Source: Hyalangium gracile (lineage in GTDB: Bacteria; Myxococcota; Myxococcia; Myxococcales; Myxococcaceae). Taken from it: a stretch of DNA of 64,000 nucleotides. Shown here in pieces: positions 24,303 through 33,192 of the stretch; the first letter of the stretch is position 1; each line of letters begins with the position of its first letter. Location: positions 1-64,000 of the forward strand of contig NZ_JAHXBG010000012.1 of the NCBI RefSeq assembly GCF_020103725.1, in the 5' to 3' direction. Position numbers and translations under genes: made by a program. The notes under the pieces were generated by a model that searched no databases, had not been told where the DNA came from, and saw only the letters and a program-made list of their open reading frames with translations.

Positions 24303-25208
24303 TTGGCCTTCAGCCACCAGACCGTCCTCCTGGAAGAGACGGTGGAGCTGCTGCACCCCGGAGCGGGCAAGGTGATCGTCGACGGCACATTGGGGGGCGG
24401 TGGCCACACGGAGGCGCTCCTGGCTCGGGGCGCCACCGTCATTGGCGTGGACCGCGACCCGGTGGCGCTCGAGGCGGCCACGGCCCGGCTGGGGGCCAAC
24501 CCGCGCTTCCAGGCGCGCGCCGGCAACTTCGGCGAGCTGCCCCGGGTGGTGGCGGACGTGCTGCCGGTGGACGGGGTGCTGGTGGATCTGGGCGTGTCCT
24601 CTCCGCAGCTGGATGTGGCCGAGCGCGGCTTCTCCTTCATGAAGGACGGGCCGCTGGACATGCGCATGGGCGCCGAGGGGCGCACCGCCGCGGAGCTGAT
24701 CGCCGAGGAGGACGAGCGCGAGCTGGCCCGCATCATCTATGAGCTGGGCGAGGAGTCCTTCTCGCGGCCCATCGCCCGGGAGCTCAAGCGCGCCCTGCCC
24801 ACGCGCACGCTGGAGGCCGCCGAGGTGGTGAAGCGCGCGGTGCCTCGCAAGGCGTGGCCGAAGAAGATCCACGTGGCGACGAAGACTTTCCAGGCGCTGC
24901 GCATGGCCGTCAATGGCGAGCTGGAGGCGCTGGACGCGCTGCTCGGCGCGCTGCCCTCGCTGCTCAAGGTGGGCGGGCGCGCGGCCGTCATCGCGTTCCA
25001 CTCGCTCGAGGATCGCAAGGTGAAGGAGGCGTTCCGCGCGCTGGTGGGGCAGTGCCGTTGCCCGCCGGGCCTGCCGGTGTGCGCCTGTGGCGGCCAGGGC
25101 GACTTCGCCCCGGTGACGAAGAAGGCCGTCTCCGCCTCGGAAGCCGAGGTGGAGGCCAACCCCCGCTCTCGCAGCGCGCACCTGCGCGTGGTGGAGAAGA
25201 TCCGATGA
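24303..25208 (+). CDS. rsmH: RsmH (MraW), 16S rRNA N4-methylcytidine methyltransferase
   Basis: The enzyme methylates N4 of cytidine 1402 in 16S rRNA with S-adenosylmethionine. The 301-residue sequence begins [16 protein letters not shown] after a TTG start, which is the best-placed initiation codon. The SAM-binding motif '[17 protein letters not shown]' and the conserved '[14 protein letters not shown]' and '[17 protein letters not shown]' are all present. The order mraZ - rsmH - ftsL is standard apart from the STAS gene between the first two. It overlaps ftsL by 4 bp. Confidence 0.95.
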   Translation: MAFSHQTVLLEETVELLHPGAGKVIVDGTLGGGGHTEALLARGATVIGVDRDPVALEAATARLGANPRFQARAGNFGELPRVVADVLPVDGVLVDLGVSSPQLDVAERGFSFMKDGPLDMRMGAEGRTAAELIAEEDERELARIIYELGEESFSRPIARELKRALPTRTLEAAEVVKRAVPRKAWPKKIHVATKTFQALRMAVNGELEALDALLGALPSLLKVGGRAAVIAFHSLEDRKVKEAFRALVGQCRCPPGLPVCACGGQGDFAPVTKKAVSASEAEVEANPRSRSAHLRVVEKIR

Positions 25209-25603
25209 CCCAGGTGAGTCCGCGCAACAATGGAGTGTCGGTGGGCCGCGTGCTGCTGCACCTGCTGCCGGCGGTGCTGCTGGCCGCGCTCTTCGCGGCG
25301 GTGGGCATCCTCCACGTCACCAGCCGGGTGCTGGTGGTGGACATGGGCTACCGGCTGTCCAAGGCGGAGGCCGAGAGCCGCGGCCTGACGCGCGAGAATG
25401 ATCGGCTCAAGCTGGAGCTGGCCACGCTCCGGGCTCCGGCGCGCCTGGAGCGGCTGGCGCGCGAGCAGCTGGGGATGATGATGCCCCCGGGCTCGGCCGT
25501 GGTGGCGCTGCAGCCGGAGCTGCCGAGCGCGCGCCGCAACGGCAAGGCCGCGGCCCGCACGCCCGCGGGGGTTCGCGTGGCCGATCGGGAGAGCGCCCGG
25601 TGA
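25205..25603 (+). CDS. ftsL: FtsL-like divisome protein
   Basis: A 132-residue bitopic membrane protein: short cytoplasmic N-terminus, one transmembrane helix ('[20 protein letters not shown]', about residues 17-38), then a periplasmic coiled coil ('[20 protein letters not shown]'). This is the FtsL layout, which pairs with FtsB and FtsQ to control FtsWI activity. Sequence conservation of FtsL is low, so the call relies on topology and position between rsmH and ftsI, both overlapping it by 4 bp (ATGA and GTGA). The C-terminal 40 residues are polar and basic, a little longer than in the E. coli protein. Confidence 0.85.
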   Translation: MTQVSPRNNGVSVGRVLLHLLPAVLLAALFAAVGILHVTSRVLVVDMGYRLSKAEAESRGLTRENDRLKLELATLRAPARLERLAREQLGMMMPPGSAVVALQPELPSARRNGKAAARTPAGVRVADRESAR

Positions 25604-27621
25604 GGGACCTGAAGGCGGCGCGCGTTCCCGAGTCCAACACCCGGTGGCTGCGGCTCCGGGTGATGCTGATGGGCGGGTTCTTCCTGAGCCTGCTCGCGCT
25701 GGCGTTCGGCCGTGCCGTCTACCTGCAGGTCTACGAGCAGGACAAGCTGCGCGGGCTCGCGCAGGACCAATACGTCCGGCAGATCGAGATCCCCGCGCGG
25801 CGCGGCGACATCTTCGATCGGCGTGGCACGCCGCTGGCGCAGAGCGTGGAGGTGGACTCCATCTGGGTGGATCCCTCCATGCTGCCGGATGTGAAGAAGG
25901 GCGCGCGCTCGCTGGCCAAGGCGCTCAAGCTCAACGGCGGGGACACGGAGGACTTGCAGGCCCGGCTGCAGCGCGCCAAGCGCTTCGCCTGGGTGAAGCG
26001 CCAGGCCAGGCCGCAGGAGGTGGAGGCGGTGAAGGCGCTGGGGCTGCCCGGGATGGGCTTCACCAAGGAGCCCAAGCGCTTCTATCCGCAGCGCGAGCTG
26101 GCGGCGCAGGTGGTGGGCGTGGTGGGCACCGACGGGCGCGGCCTGGAGGGGCTGGAGCTGGCCTTCGACGACGAGCTGTCGGGGCAGAACTCGCGCCTGT
26201 CCGGCTTCCGCGACGCCAAGGGCCGCAAGCTGCTGGTGCAGGGCACGTTGGACCCCATCGAGCGCGAGGGCGCCGCCGTCACCCTGACGCTGGATCGCCA
26301 CCTCCAGTACGTGTCCGAGAAGGCGCTCTACCGCGCGGTGGAGGACGCCAAGGCGGTGGCGGGCATGGTGGTGGTGCTGGATCCGAAGACGGGCGAGCTG
26401 CTCGCCCTGGCCAGCTCGCCGGGCTTCAACCCCAACACCCCCGAGGCGCTGCAGCGCGAGGCCATCCGCAACCGCGCCGCGCTGGACACCTTCGAGCCGG
26501 GCTCGACGATGAAGTCCTTCGTCGTCGCCGCGGCCCTCGAGGAGAAGGTCCTCAAGACGGACGACGTCTTCTTCTGCGAGAACGGCGCGTGGAAGATTGG
26601 CCGCTACACCATCAACGACACGCACTCGTACGGCTGGCTGGCGCCCAAGGCCATCCTCCAGCTGTCCTCCAACATCTGCTCGGCCAAGGTGGCCCAGGTG
26701 CTGGGGCGTGAGAAGCTGGTGGCCTACTACCACGCGTTCGGCTTCGCCGAGCGCACCGGCCTGGCGCTGCCCGGCGAGGGCAAGGGCGTCATTCCCTTCC
26801 CCAAGGCCGAAGTCTCCCTGGCCACCCAGTCGTTCGGCCAGGGCATGACGGCCACCGCCGTGCAGCTGGCCTCCGCCTATGGCGCGCTGGCCAATGATGG
26901 CGTGCTGATGCGGCCCTACCTCATCTCCAAGGTGGTGGACCCCGACGGCGTGGTGCTGCTGGAGAACCGCCCCACGGAGGTTCGCCGCGTCGTGTCATCC
27001 AAGGTCGCTCGCCAGGTGGTGGGCATGCTCGAGAGCGTGGTGACCAAGGAAGGCACCGCTCCCAAGGCCGCCATGGAGGAATACCGTGTCGCCGGAAAGA
27101 CAGGCACCGCACAGAAAGCGGATCCCGTTGCACGCGGGTACTCAGACAAGCGGATCGCTTCCTTCGTCGGCATGGTACCGGCCGACAATCCGCGCGCTGT
27201 CATACTCGTAGTGGTGGACGAGCCCAAGACGGACGTGTACGGGGGTCTTGTGGCTGCCCCCGCTTTCAAGGAAATCGCTACCGCCGCCATGGCTCATCTC
27301 GCCGTGCCTCCTTCGCGCCCGCTCGCGCCAGAGGTGGCGGTAGCACCGGTCGTGTCCCCGGTGGCGGCAAAAGCCCCTGTACCTCCCAAGCCCGCGCCGG
27401 CTCGGCCCATGGTGGCCGAGCAGGAGGGGGCGGGGGAGGGCACGGTCCGTGTTCCGGACGTGCAGGGGCAGGTCGGACGCGAGGCCGTGGTGAAACTGCT
27501 CGCCGCGGCTTTGGAGCCACAATTGTTGGGCAGTGGACGCGTGGTATCGCAGACCCCCGCCGCCGGTGCTCTGGTGGAGAAGGGGGCACGGGTGACGCTG
27601 GAGCTGGCGACGCGGCCATGA
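25600..27621 (+). CDS. ftsI: FtsI/PBP3, septal peptidoglycan transpeptidase with C-terminal PASTA domain
   Basis: A class B penicillin-binding protein of 673 residues that cross-links septal peptidoglycan with FtsW. An N-terminal helix ('VMLMGGFFLSLLALAFGRAV') anchors it. The pedestal starts with 'RRGDIFDRRGTPLAQSVEVD'. The transpeptidase active site is complete: STMK near residue 302, SSN in 'QLSSNICSAK' and KTGT near residue 500. After an Ala/Pro linker (about 570-610) comes a PASTA domain ('VRVPDVQGQVGREAVVKLLA'), absent from E. coli FtsI but seen in related class B proteins. The GTG start overlaps ftsL by 4 bp. Confidence 0.95.
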   Translation: MRDLKAARVPESNTRWLRLRVMLMGGFFLSLLALAFGRAVYLQVYEQDKLRGLAQDQYVRQIEIPARRGDIFDRRGTPLAQSVEVDSIWVDPSMLPDVKKGARSLAKALKLNGGDTEDLQARLQRAKRFAWVKRQARPQEVEAVKALGLPGMGFTKEPKRFYPQRELAAQVVGVVGTDGRGLEGLELAFDDELSGQNSRLSGFRDAKGRKLLVQGTLDPIEREGAAVTLTLDRHLQYVSEKALYRAVEDAKAVAGMVVVLDPKTGELLALASSPGFNPNTPEALQREAIRNRAALDTFEPGSTMKSFVVAAALEEKVLKTDDVFFCENGAWKIGRYTINDTHSYGWLAPKAILQLSSNICSAKVAQVLGREKLVAYYHAFGFAERTGLALPGEGKGVIPFPKAEVSLATQSFGQGMTATAVQLASAYGALANDGVLMRPYLISKVVDPDGVVLLENRPTEVRRVVSSKVARQVVGMLESVVTKEGTAPKAAMEEYRVAGKTGTAQKADPVARGYSDKRIASFVGMVPADNPRAVILVVVDEPKTDVYGGLVAAPAFKEIATAAMAHLAVPPSRPLAPEVAVAPVVSPVAAKAPVPPKPAPARPMVAEQEGAGEGTVRVPDVQGQVGREAVVKLLAAALEPQLLGSGRVVSQTPAAGALVEKGARVTLELATRP

Positions 27622-27672
27622 GGCCGCACCAGTCCGGGCCCCGCGCTTGCAGTTGCGTTTGAAGGGGAAACG

Positions 27673-29196
27673 ATGAAGCTGACGGATGTCCTCGCAGGGT
27701 GTGGAGCCGAGCAGATCTCGGGCGGTAGGTCCTCGGTTGATGTCACGGGGGTGACGCAGGACTCTCGCCGGGTGAAGGCGGGCGATCTCTTCCTGGCTGT
27801 GCCAGGGACGAAGGAAGATGGGGCCCAGTACATCGGTGAGGCGGTCTCTCGTGGGGCCGTGGCCGTGGTCTCCGAGAAGCCCGTGGGCTCCTCGCAGGTG
27901 CCGTTCTTCGAGGTGAGCAGCGCGCGCAAGGCGCTGGCGCTCATCGCCGCCAACTTCTACGGGCGCCCCGCGCAGCAGCTCACGCTGCTGGGCGTCACCG
28001 GCACCAATGGGAAGACGACGACGACGTACCTGCTGGAGGCCATGAGCACCGCGGCGTACGCCTCCACGGGCGTCATCGGCACGCTGGGCTACAAGGTCGC
28101 CGGCCGCACGGTGGAGCTTGCCAACACCACGCCGGACGCGCTGGAGCTGCACCGCATCCTCAAGGAGATGGTGGACTCGGGCGTGGAGACGGTGGTGATG
28201 GAGGTGTCCAGCCACGCGCTGGTGCAGGAGCGCGTGCACGGGCTGACGTTCAAGGCCGCGGCCTTCACCAACCTGAGCCGCGACCACCTGGACTACCACA
28301 AGGACATCGAGGACTACTTCCAGGCCAAGCGGAAGCTCTTCGGCGAGCACCTGTCGCCCACCGGCGTGGCGGTGGTGAACGGGGACGACACCTACGCCTC
28401 GCGCATCTACAACGAGCTGCGCGGCCAGAAGCGCATGGCGTGGAAGTTCAGCCGCCTGGGCAACGGGGAGATCTCCGCCACGGACGTCTCGTACTCGCTG
28501 CAGGGCATCAAGGCGACGCTGAAGACGCCCGCGGGCGACATCCCCGTGAAGAGCCGCCTGATGGGGCCGCACAACCTGGAGAACATCCTGGCGGCGGCCG
28601 GCGTGGCGCTGGGCGCGGGCATGGCCCGGCGCGACGTGCAGACGGGCATCGAGCGCATGACGAAGGTGCCCGGCCGCATGGAGCGCGTGGAGAACTACAT
28701 GCCGGGCCCCGCGCCCGCGGTGCTGGTGGACTACGCGCACACGGATGACGCGCTCAAGCGCGCCCTGGAGGCCACGCGCTCGCTGGCCAAGGGCCGCGTC
28801 ATCGTCGTGTTCGGCTGCGGCGGAGACCGGGACAAGGGCAAGCGCCCGCTGATGGGCACCGCGGCGGCCGAGGGCGCCGACCTGGTGGTCGTCACCAGCG
28901 ACAACCCGCGCACGGAGGATCCGGAGGAGATCATCTCCCAGGTGACGCCGGGCCTGGAGAAGGGCGGGCTGCGGCGCATCTCGGCGGGCAAGGCCAAGAG
29001 CGGCGAGAAGGGCTACCTGGTGGACGTGGACCGGCGCGCCGCCATCGAGACGGCCATCGGCATGGCGAGCGCGGACGACGTGGTGCTCATCGCCGGCAAG
29101 GGCCACGAGGCGTACCAGATCATCGGCGGCGAGAAGCGCTCGTTCGATGACCGCGAGGCGGCCACCAAGGCGCTCGCGAGCCGTCCCCAGGGCTGA
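27673..29196 (+). CDS. murE: MurE, UDP-MurNAc-L-Ala-D-Glu:meso-diaminopimelate ligase
   Basis: Adds the third amino acid of the peptidoglycan stem peptide, using ATP, in the cytoplasm. The 507-residue protein has the Mur ligase ATP loop 'GVTGTNGKTTTTYLLEAM', central 'NLSRDHLDYHKDIEDYFQAK' and C-terminal 'VVVTSDNPRTEDP'. The DNPR motif is the signature for meso-diaminopimelate rather than lysine, which fits a Gram-negative wall. The ATG follows 51 bp after ftsI and has a GGGGAAA-type ribosome site. It starts the run of Mur ligases. Confidence 0.95.
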   Translation: MKLTDVLAGCGAEQISGGRSSVDVTGVTQDSRRVKAGDLFLAVPGTKEDGAQYIGEAVSRGAVAVVSEKPVGSSQVPFFEVSSARKALALIAANFYGRPAQQLTLLGVTGTNGKTTTTYLLEAMSTAAYASTGVIGTLGYKVAGRTVELANTTPDALELHRILKEMVDSGVETVVMEVSSHALVQERVHGLTFKAAAFTNLSRDHLDYHKDIEDYFQAKRKLFGEHLSPTGVAVVNGDDTYASRIYNELRGQKRMAWKFSRLGNGEISATDVSYSLQGIKATLKTPAGDIPVKSRLMGPHNLENILAAAGVALGAGMARRDVQTGIERMTKVPGRMERVENYMPGPAPAVLVDYAHTDDALKRALEATRSLAKGRVIVVFGCGGDRDKGKRPLMGTAAAEGADLVVVTSDNPRTEDPEEIISQVTPGLEKGGLRRISAGKAKSGEKGYLVDVDRRAAIETAIGMASADDVVLIAGKGHEAYQIIGGEKRSFDDREAATKALASRPQG

Positions 29197-29220
29197 GCCC
29201 AGCGCGACGCCGGAGCCCTC

Positions 29221-30624
29221 ATGGCCGCTCGATTCACCGACGAAGAAGTGGCGAAGGCAACCGGGGCGCAGCGGCGCTCCGGGTTCGCTCCGGCGACGTA
29301 CACGGACGTCTGCACCGACACGCGGGCGCTCAAGCCGGGCTGCCTCTTCGTGGCGCTCCAGGGCGAGCGCTTCGACGCGCACACCTTCCTGGCGCAGGCC
29401 CGGGCCGGTGGCGCGGCGGCCGCGGTGGTCCGGGATGACCGGACGCTGCCGCCGCTGCCGGGCAGCTTCCCGCTCTACGCGGTGCCGGACACGCTGGAGG
29501 CGCTGGGGGCCCTGGCCCGCCTGCACCGCCAGCGCTTCCGCATCCCCGTGGCGGCGGTGGGCGGCTCCAACGGGAAGACGACGACCAAGGAGATGGTGGG
29601 GGCCATCCTCGCCACGCGCGGCCCGGCGCTGAAGACGGAGGGCAACCTCAACAACGAGATCGGCGTGCCGCTCACGCTCTTCCGGCTCGAGCCGGAGCAC
29701 GTGGCGGCCGTCATCGAGGTGGGGATGAACCACCCGGGGGAGATCACCCGCCTGGCGCGCATCGTCGAGCCGGACGCGGGCCTCATCACCGTGGTGCAGC
29801 CCGAGCACCTCGAGGGGCTGGGCAGCATCGAGGGCGTGGCGGAGGCCGAGGGCGAGCTGTTCCGCGAGCTGAGCGCCGAGGCCGTGGCGGTGGTGAACCT
29901 GGATGACGCGCTCATCCCCGCGCAGGCGGCGCGCAGCAAGGCCCGCAAGCTGACGTTCGGACGCGCGGAGGCGGCGGACGTGCGGCTGGCGAAGGTGGAG
30001 ACGCTGGGCCGCGACGGCCTGCGCGCCACGGTGAGCCACCAGGGCAGGGACTGGCCGGTGCGGCTGCACTTCATCGGCGAGCACAACGCGCTCAACGCCA
30101 CCGGGGCGTTCGCGGTGGGGCTGGCGCTGGGCTACTCGCCCGAGGAGTGCACGCGGGGCCTGGAGGCGGCGCGGCCCTACGCGCGGCGCCTCAACGTGGT
30201 GGACGGGCTGGGCGGCATCACGGTGGTGGACGACTGCTACAACGCCAACCCGGCCTCCATGGACGCGGCGCTGGACACGCTGCGCACGCTGGTGCCCGCC
30301 CATGGGCGCGCGGTGGCGGTGCTCGGAGACATGCTGGAGCTGGGCCCGGGCGAGCTGGAGGACCACAAGGCGCTGGGCTCGAAGGTGACGGACAAGGCGC
30401 GGCTGGTGGCCTTCTTCGGCCCGCGCTCGGAGCACGGCTTCCGGGCCGCCTCCAGCCTGGGGGACTCGGCGGCGCACTTCGTCGAGGTGGAGGCGCTGGT
30501 GGCCTGGCTGAAGCCCCGGCTGAAGGCGGGGGATGTGGTCCTGGTGAAGGGCAGCCGCGGCATGCGGCTGGAGCGGGTGGTGGCGGCCCTCACGGGAGCC
30601 GCGGCACCCGGAGGAGCGCACTAG
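29221..30624 (+). CDS. murF: MurF, UDP-MurNAc-tripeptide:D-Ala-D-Ala ligase
   Basis: Joins D-Ala-D-Ala to the tripeptide precursor; Ddl, encoded further down, supplies the dipeptide. The 467-residue sequence shows the ATP loop 'VGGSNGKTTTKEMVGAIL', 'EVGMNHPGEITRLARIVEPD' and C-terminal 'VVDDCYNANPASMDAALDTL', all typical of MurF. The 24 bp gap after murE and the 1-base overlap with mraY (TAGTG) show a continuous operon. Confidence 0.95.
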   Translation: MAARFTDEEVAKATGAQRRSGFAPATYTDVCTDTRALKPGCLFVALQGERFDAHTFLAQARAGGAAAAVVRDDRTLPPLPGSFPLYAVPDTLEALGALARLHRQRFRIPVAAVGGSNGKTTTKEMVGAILATRGPALKTEGNLNNEIGVPLTLFRLEPEHVAAVIEVGMNHPGEITRLARIVEPDAGLITVVQPEHLEGLGSIEGVAEAEGELFRELSAEAVAVVNLDDALIPAQAARSKARKLTFGRAEAADVRLAKVETLGRDGLRATVSHQGRDWPVRLHFIGEHNALNATGAFAVGLALGYSPEECTRGLEAARPYARRLNVVDGLGGITVVDDCYNANPASMDAALDTLRTLVPAHGRAVAVLGDMLELGPGELEDHKALGSKVTDKARLVAFFGPRSEHGFRAASSLGDSAAHFVEVEALVAWLKPRLKAGDVVLVKGSRGMRLERVVAALTGAAAPGGAH

Positions 30625-31802
30625 TGCTGTTCCTGCTTTACGAGTGGCTCAAGGACACGGGAGCAGGGCGGATCCTCAACTTCCTGCGCTACCCCACCTT
30701 CCGCATCATCGCGGCGGGGGTGTTCGCCCTGCTCCTGGGGATGCTGGTGGGGCCCAAGCTCATTGCCCGGCTGCGGCTGAAGCAGCACGGGCAGAGCAAC
30801 GTCCGCGAGGACACCCCGGACACCCACCAGAAGAAGAAGGGCACGCCCACCATGGGCGGCCAGCTCATCCTGCTGTGCATCGGCGCGGGCACGCTGCTGT
30901 TCGCGGACCTGAAGAGCCGCGCGGTGTGGGTGATGCTGCTGCTCACCTTCGGCTACGGCTTCATCGGCTTCCTGGATGACTGGCTCAAGCTGTCCAAGCG
31001 CAACTCCAAGGGCCTGGCCGGGCGCAAGAAGATGGTGCTGCAGACCTTCTTCTACCTGGTGGCCATCTTCGGGCTGATGTGCACGTGGACGAAGGCGGAC
31101 GGCTCCTTCGGGCCCACGCTGCTCATCAGCACGAAGGTGACGCTGCCCTTCATCCCCTCGCACTGGTTCAGCCCGGACCTGGGCTGGTTCTACGTGCTGT
31201 TCGGCTGGATCGTCGTGGTGGGCACCTCCAACGCGGTGAACCTCACGGACGGCCTGGACGGCCTGGCCATCGTGCCCACCATCGTCGCGGCCACCACCTT
31301 CGCCATCCTCTGCTACGTGGCGGGCACCACGCTGAACATCGCGGACTCGGCCACGGTGGACGGGGTGACGCGCACGGTGGCCACGCCGCTCTACCAGTAC
31401 CTGGGCATCCTCCAGGTGCCGGGCGGCGCGGAGCTGTCCGTCTTCTGCGCCAGCATCGTGGGCGCGGGCATCGCCTTCCTCTGGTTCAACACCTACCCGG
31501 CGTCCGTCTTCATGGGCGACGTGGGCTCGCTGGCCCTGGGGGGCGCGCTGGGCGGGCTGGCGGTGCTGTCCAAGAACGAGGTGGTCTCCGCCATCATCCA
31601 CGGCATCTTCTTCGCGGAGATCCTCAGTGTGATGATTCAGGTCGTCTCCTTCAAGACGACGGGCAAGCGCGTCTTCAAGATGGCCCCGGTGCACCACCAC
31701 TTCGAGCTCAAGGGTATGGCCGAGCCGAAGATCATCGTCCGTTTCTGGATCGTCGCCATCCTGTGTGGTGGCGTGGCGCTGCTGTCCCTCAAGCTGCGCT
31801 AG
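30624..31802 (+). CDS. mraY: MraY, phospho-MurNAc-pentapeptide translocase (lipid I synthase)
   Basis: Transfers phospho-MurNAc-pentapeptide to undecaprenyl phosphate at the inner membrane. The 392-residue protein is strongly hydrophobic with about ten predicted helices. Diagnostic motifs are visible: 'DTHQKKKGTPTMGG' near the N-terminus, 'AVNLTDGLDGLAI' with catalytic aspartates and 'MAPVHHHFELKGM' near the end. The GTG start overlaps the murF stop by one base and is preceded by GGAGG at 30611-30615. The protein is slightly longer than E. coli MraY (360), with the extra length in one loop around residues 235-260. Confidence 0.95.
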   Translation: MLFLLYEWLKDTGAGRILNFLRYPTFRIIAAGVFALLLGMLVGPKLIARLRLKQHGQSNVREDTPDTHQKKKGTPTMGGQLILLCIGAGTLLFADLKSRAVWVMLLLTFGYGFIGFLDDWLKLSKRNSKGLAGRKKMVLQTFFYLVAIFGLMCTWTKADGSFGPTLLISTKVTLPFIPSHWFSPDLGWFYVLFGWIVVVGTSNAVNLTDGLDGLAIVPTIVAATTFAILCYVAGTTLNIADSATVDGVTRTVATPLYQYLGILQVPGGAELSVFCASIVGAGIAFLWFNTYPASVFMGDVGSLALGGALGGLAVLSKNEVVSAIIHGIFFAEILSVMIQVVSFKTTGKRVFKMAPVHHHFELKGMAEPKIIVRFWIVAILCGGVALLSLKLR

Positions 31803-31814
31803 GAGTCGCATCCC

Positions 31815-33182
31815 ATGCCATCCGCGCTGTCCGGTCAGAAGGTGCTGGTGTTCGGGCTGGCGAAGAGTGGAGTGGCGGCCATCCGGCTGCTGCTCTCGCA
31901 AGGAGCCCACGTCACCGCGCTCGACGCGCGCGACGAGCAGCAGCTGGGCGACGTGGCCCGCGAGCTCAAGGCGCAGGGCGTGAAGCTGGTGACGGGGCCG
32001 ACGCCGCCGGGGCTGCTCGAGGAGCAGTTCCTCATCGTGGTGAGCCCGGGCGTGCCGCTGTCGCTGCCGGAGCTGAAGGCCGCGCGCAAGGCGGGCATCC
32101 CGCTGTGGGGCGAGATCGAGCTGGCCTGGCGCTCGCTGTCCACCGTGCCGCTGTTCGGCATCACCGGCACCAACGGCAAGAGCACCACCACGGCGCTCAC
32201 CGGCGAGCTCTTCAAGCGCGGCGGCGGCCGGACCTTCGTCGGCGGCAACCTGGGGCTGCCGCTGGCCGAGGCGGCGCTCAAGCCTCGGGACTGGGACACG
32301 CTGGTGGTGGAACTCTCCAGCTTCCAGCTCGAGGGCATCCTCCAGATGAAGGCCCGGGGCGCCGTCATCCTCAACCTCACGCCTGACCACCTGGACCGGT
32401 ACCCGAACCACGAGGCCTACGGCCAGGCCAAGGCGCGCATCTTCCTCAACCAGAACCTGGGGGACTTCGCGGTGCTGAACGCGGAGGACGCGCACGTGAT
32501 GCGGCTGGGCAACCACGCCAACGTGCCCGCCTACGGCTTCAGCCTCTCGGGGACCGTGGAGCCGGGAGGCCCCCGCCTGAAGGGGCTGGCGGTGGCGAAG
32601 GAGGGCGGCTTCCGCCTGGACTTCCTGGGCGAGGACTACACGCTGACGAACCGGGCGCTGCGCGGGGCGCACAACACGCAGAACGCCATGGCGGCCACGC
32701 TGCTGGCCCGGCTGGGCGGCGTGTCGCGCGAGGCGGTGCAGGCGGGGCTCGACAGCTACCCGGGCCTGCCCCACCGTCTGGAGAGCGTGCGAGTGCTGGA
32801 CGGCGTGGAGTGGGTGAACGACTCCAAGGCCACCAACGTGGACTCGGTGCTGGTGGCGCTCAAGGCCTTCCCGGGCAACCTGCTGCTCATCGCGGGAGGG
32901 AAGGGGAAGGGCGCGCCCTACCAGCCCATGGTGGACGCGAGCCGAGGCAAGGTGAAGGCGGTGCTCACCATCGGCCAGGACGCGGAGACGGTGGCCGCGG
33001 CGTACGCCGGCCAGGCTCCCGTGCACCCCTGCGGCACGCTGGACGTGGCCGTGCGCAGGGCACGCGAGCTGGCGAAGTCGGGGGACACGGTGCTGCTGTC
33101 TCCCGCGTGCGCGTCATACGATCAGTTCAAGAACTTCGAGGACCGCGGCGACACGTTCAAGCGGCTCGTGCAGGCGCTCTGA
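31815..33182 (+). CDS. murD: MurD, UDP-MurNAc-L-Ala:D-Glu ligase
   Basis: Adds D-glutamate to UDP-MurNAc-L-Ala in the cytoplasm. The 455-residue protein starts with the Rossmann-type motif 'KVLVFGLAKSGVAAIRLL'; the ATP loop reads 'GITGTNGKSTTTALTGEL', the central region 'VILNLTPDHLDRYPNHEAYG' and the C-terminal domain 'LIAGGKGKGAPYQPM'. Length and motifs are normal for the family. It follows mraY by 12 bp and precedes ftsW by 10 bp. Confidence 0.95.
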   Translation: MPSALSGQKVLVFGLAKSGVAAIRLLLSQGAHVTALDARDEQQLGDVARELKAQGVKLVTGPTPPGLLEEQFLIVVSPGVPLSLPELKAARKAGIPLWGEIELAWRSLSTVPLFGITGTNGKSTTTALTGELFKRGGGRTFVGGNLGLPLAEAALKPRDWDTLVVELSSFQLEGILQMKARGAVILNLTPDHLDRYPNHEAYGQAKARIFLNQNLGDFAVLNAEDAHVMRLGNHANVPAYGFSLSGTVEPGGPRLKGLAVAKEGGFRLDFLGEDYTLTNRALRGAHNTQNAMAATLLARLGGVSREAVQAGLDSYPGLPHRLESVRVLDGVEWVNDSKATNVDSVLVALKAFPGNLLLIAGGKGKGAPYQPMVDASRGKVKAVLTIGQDAETVAAAYAGQAPVHPCGTLDVAVRRARELAKSGDTVLLSPACASYDQFKNFEDRGDTFKRLVQAL

Positions 33183-33192
33183 GAGACAGGCC

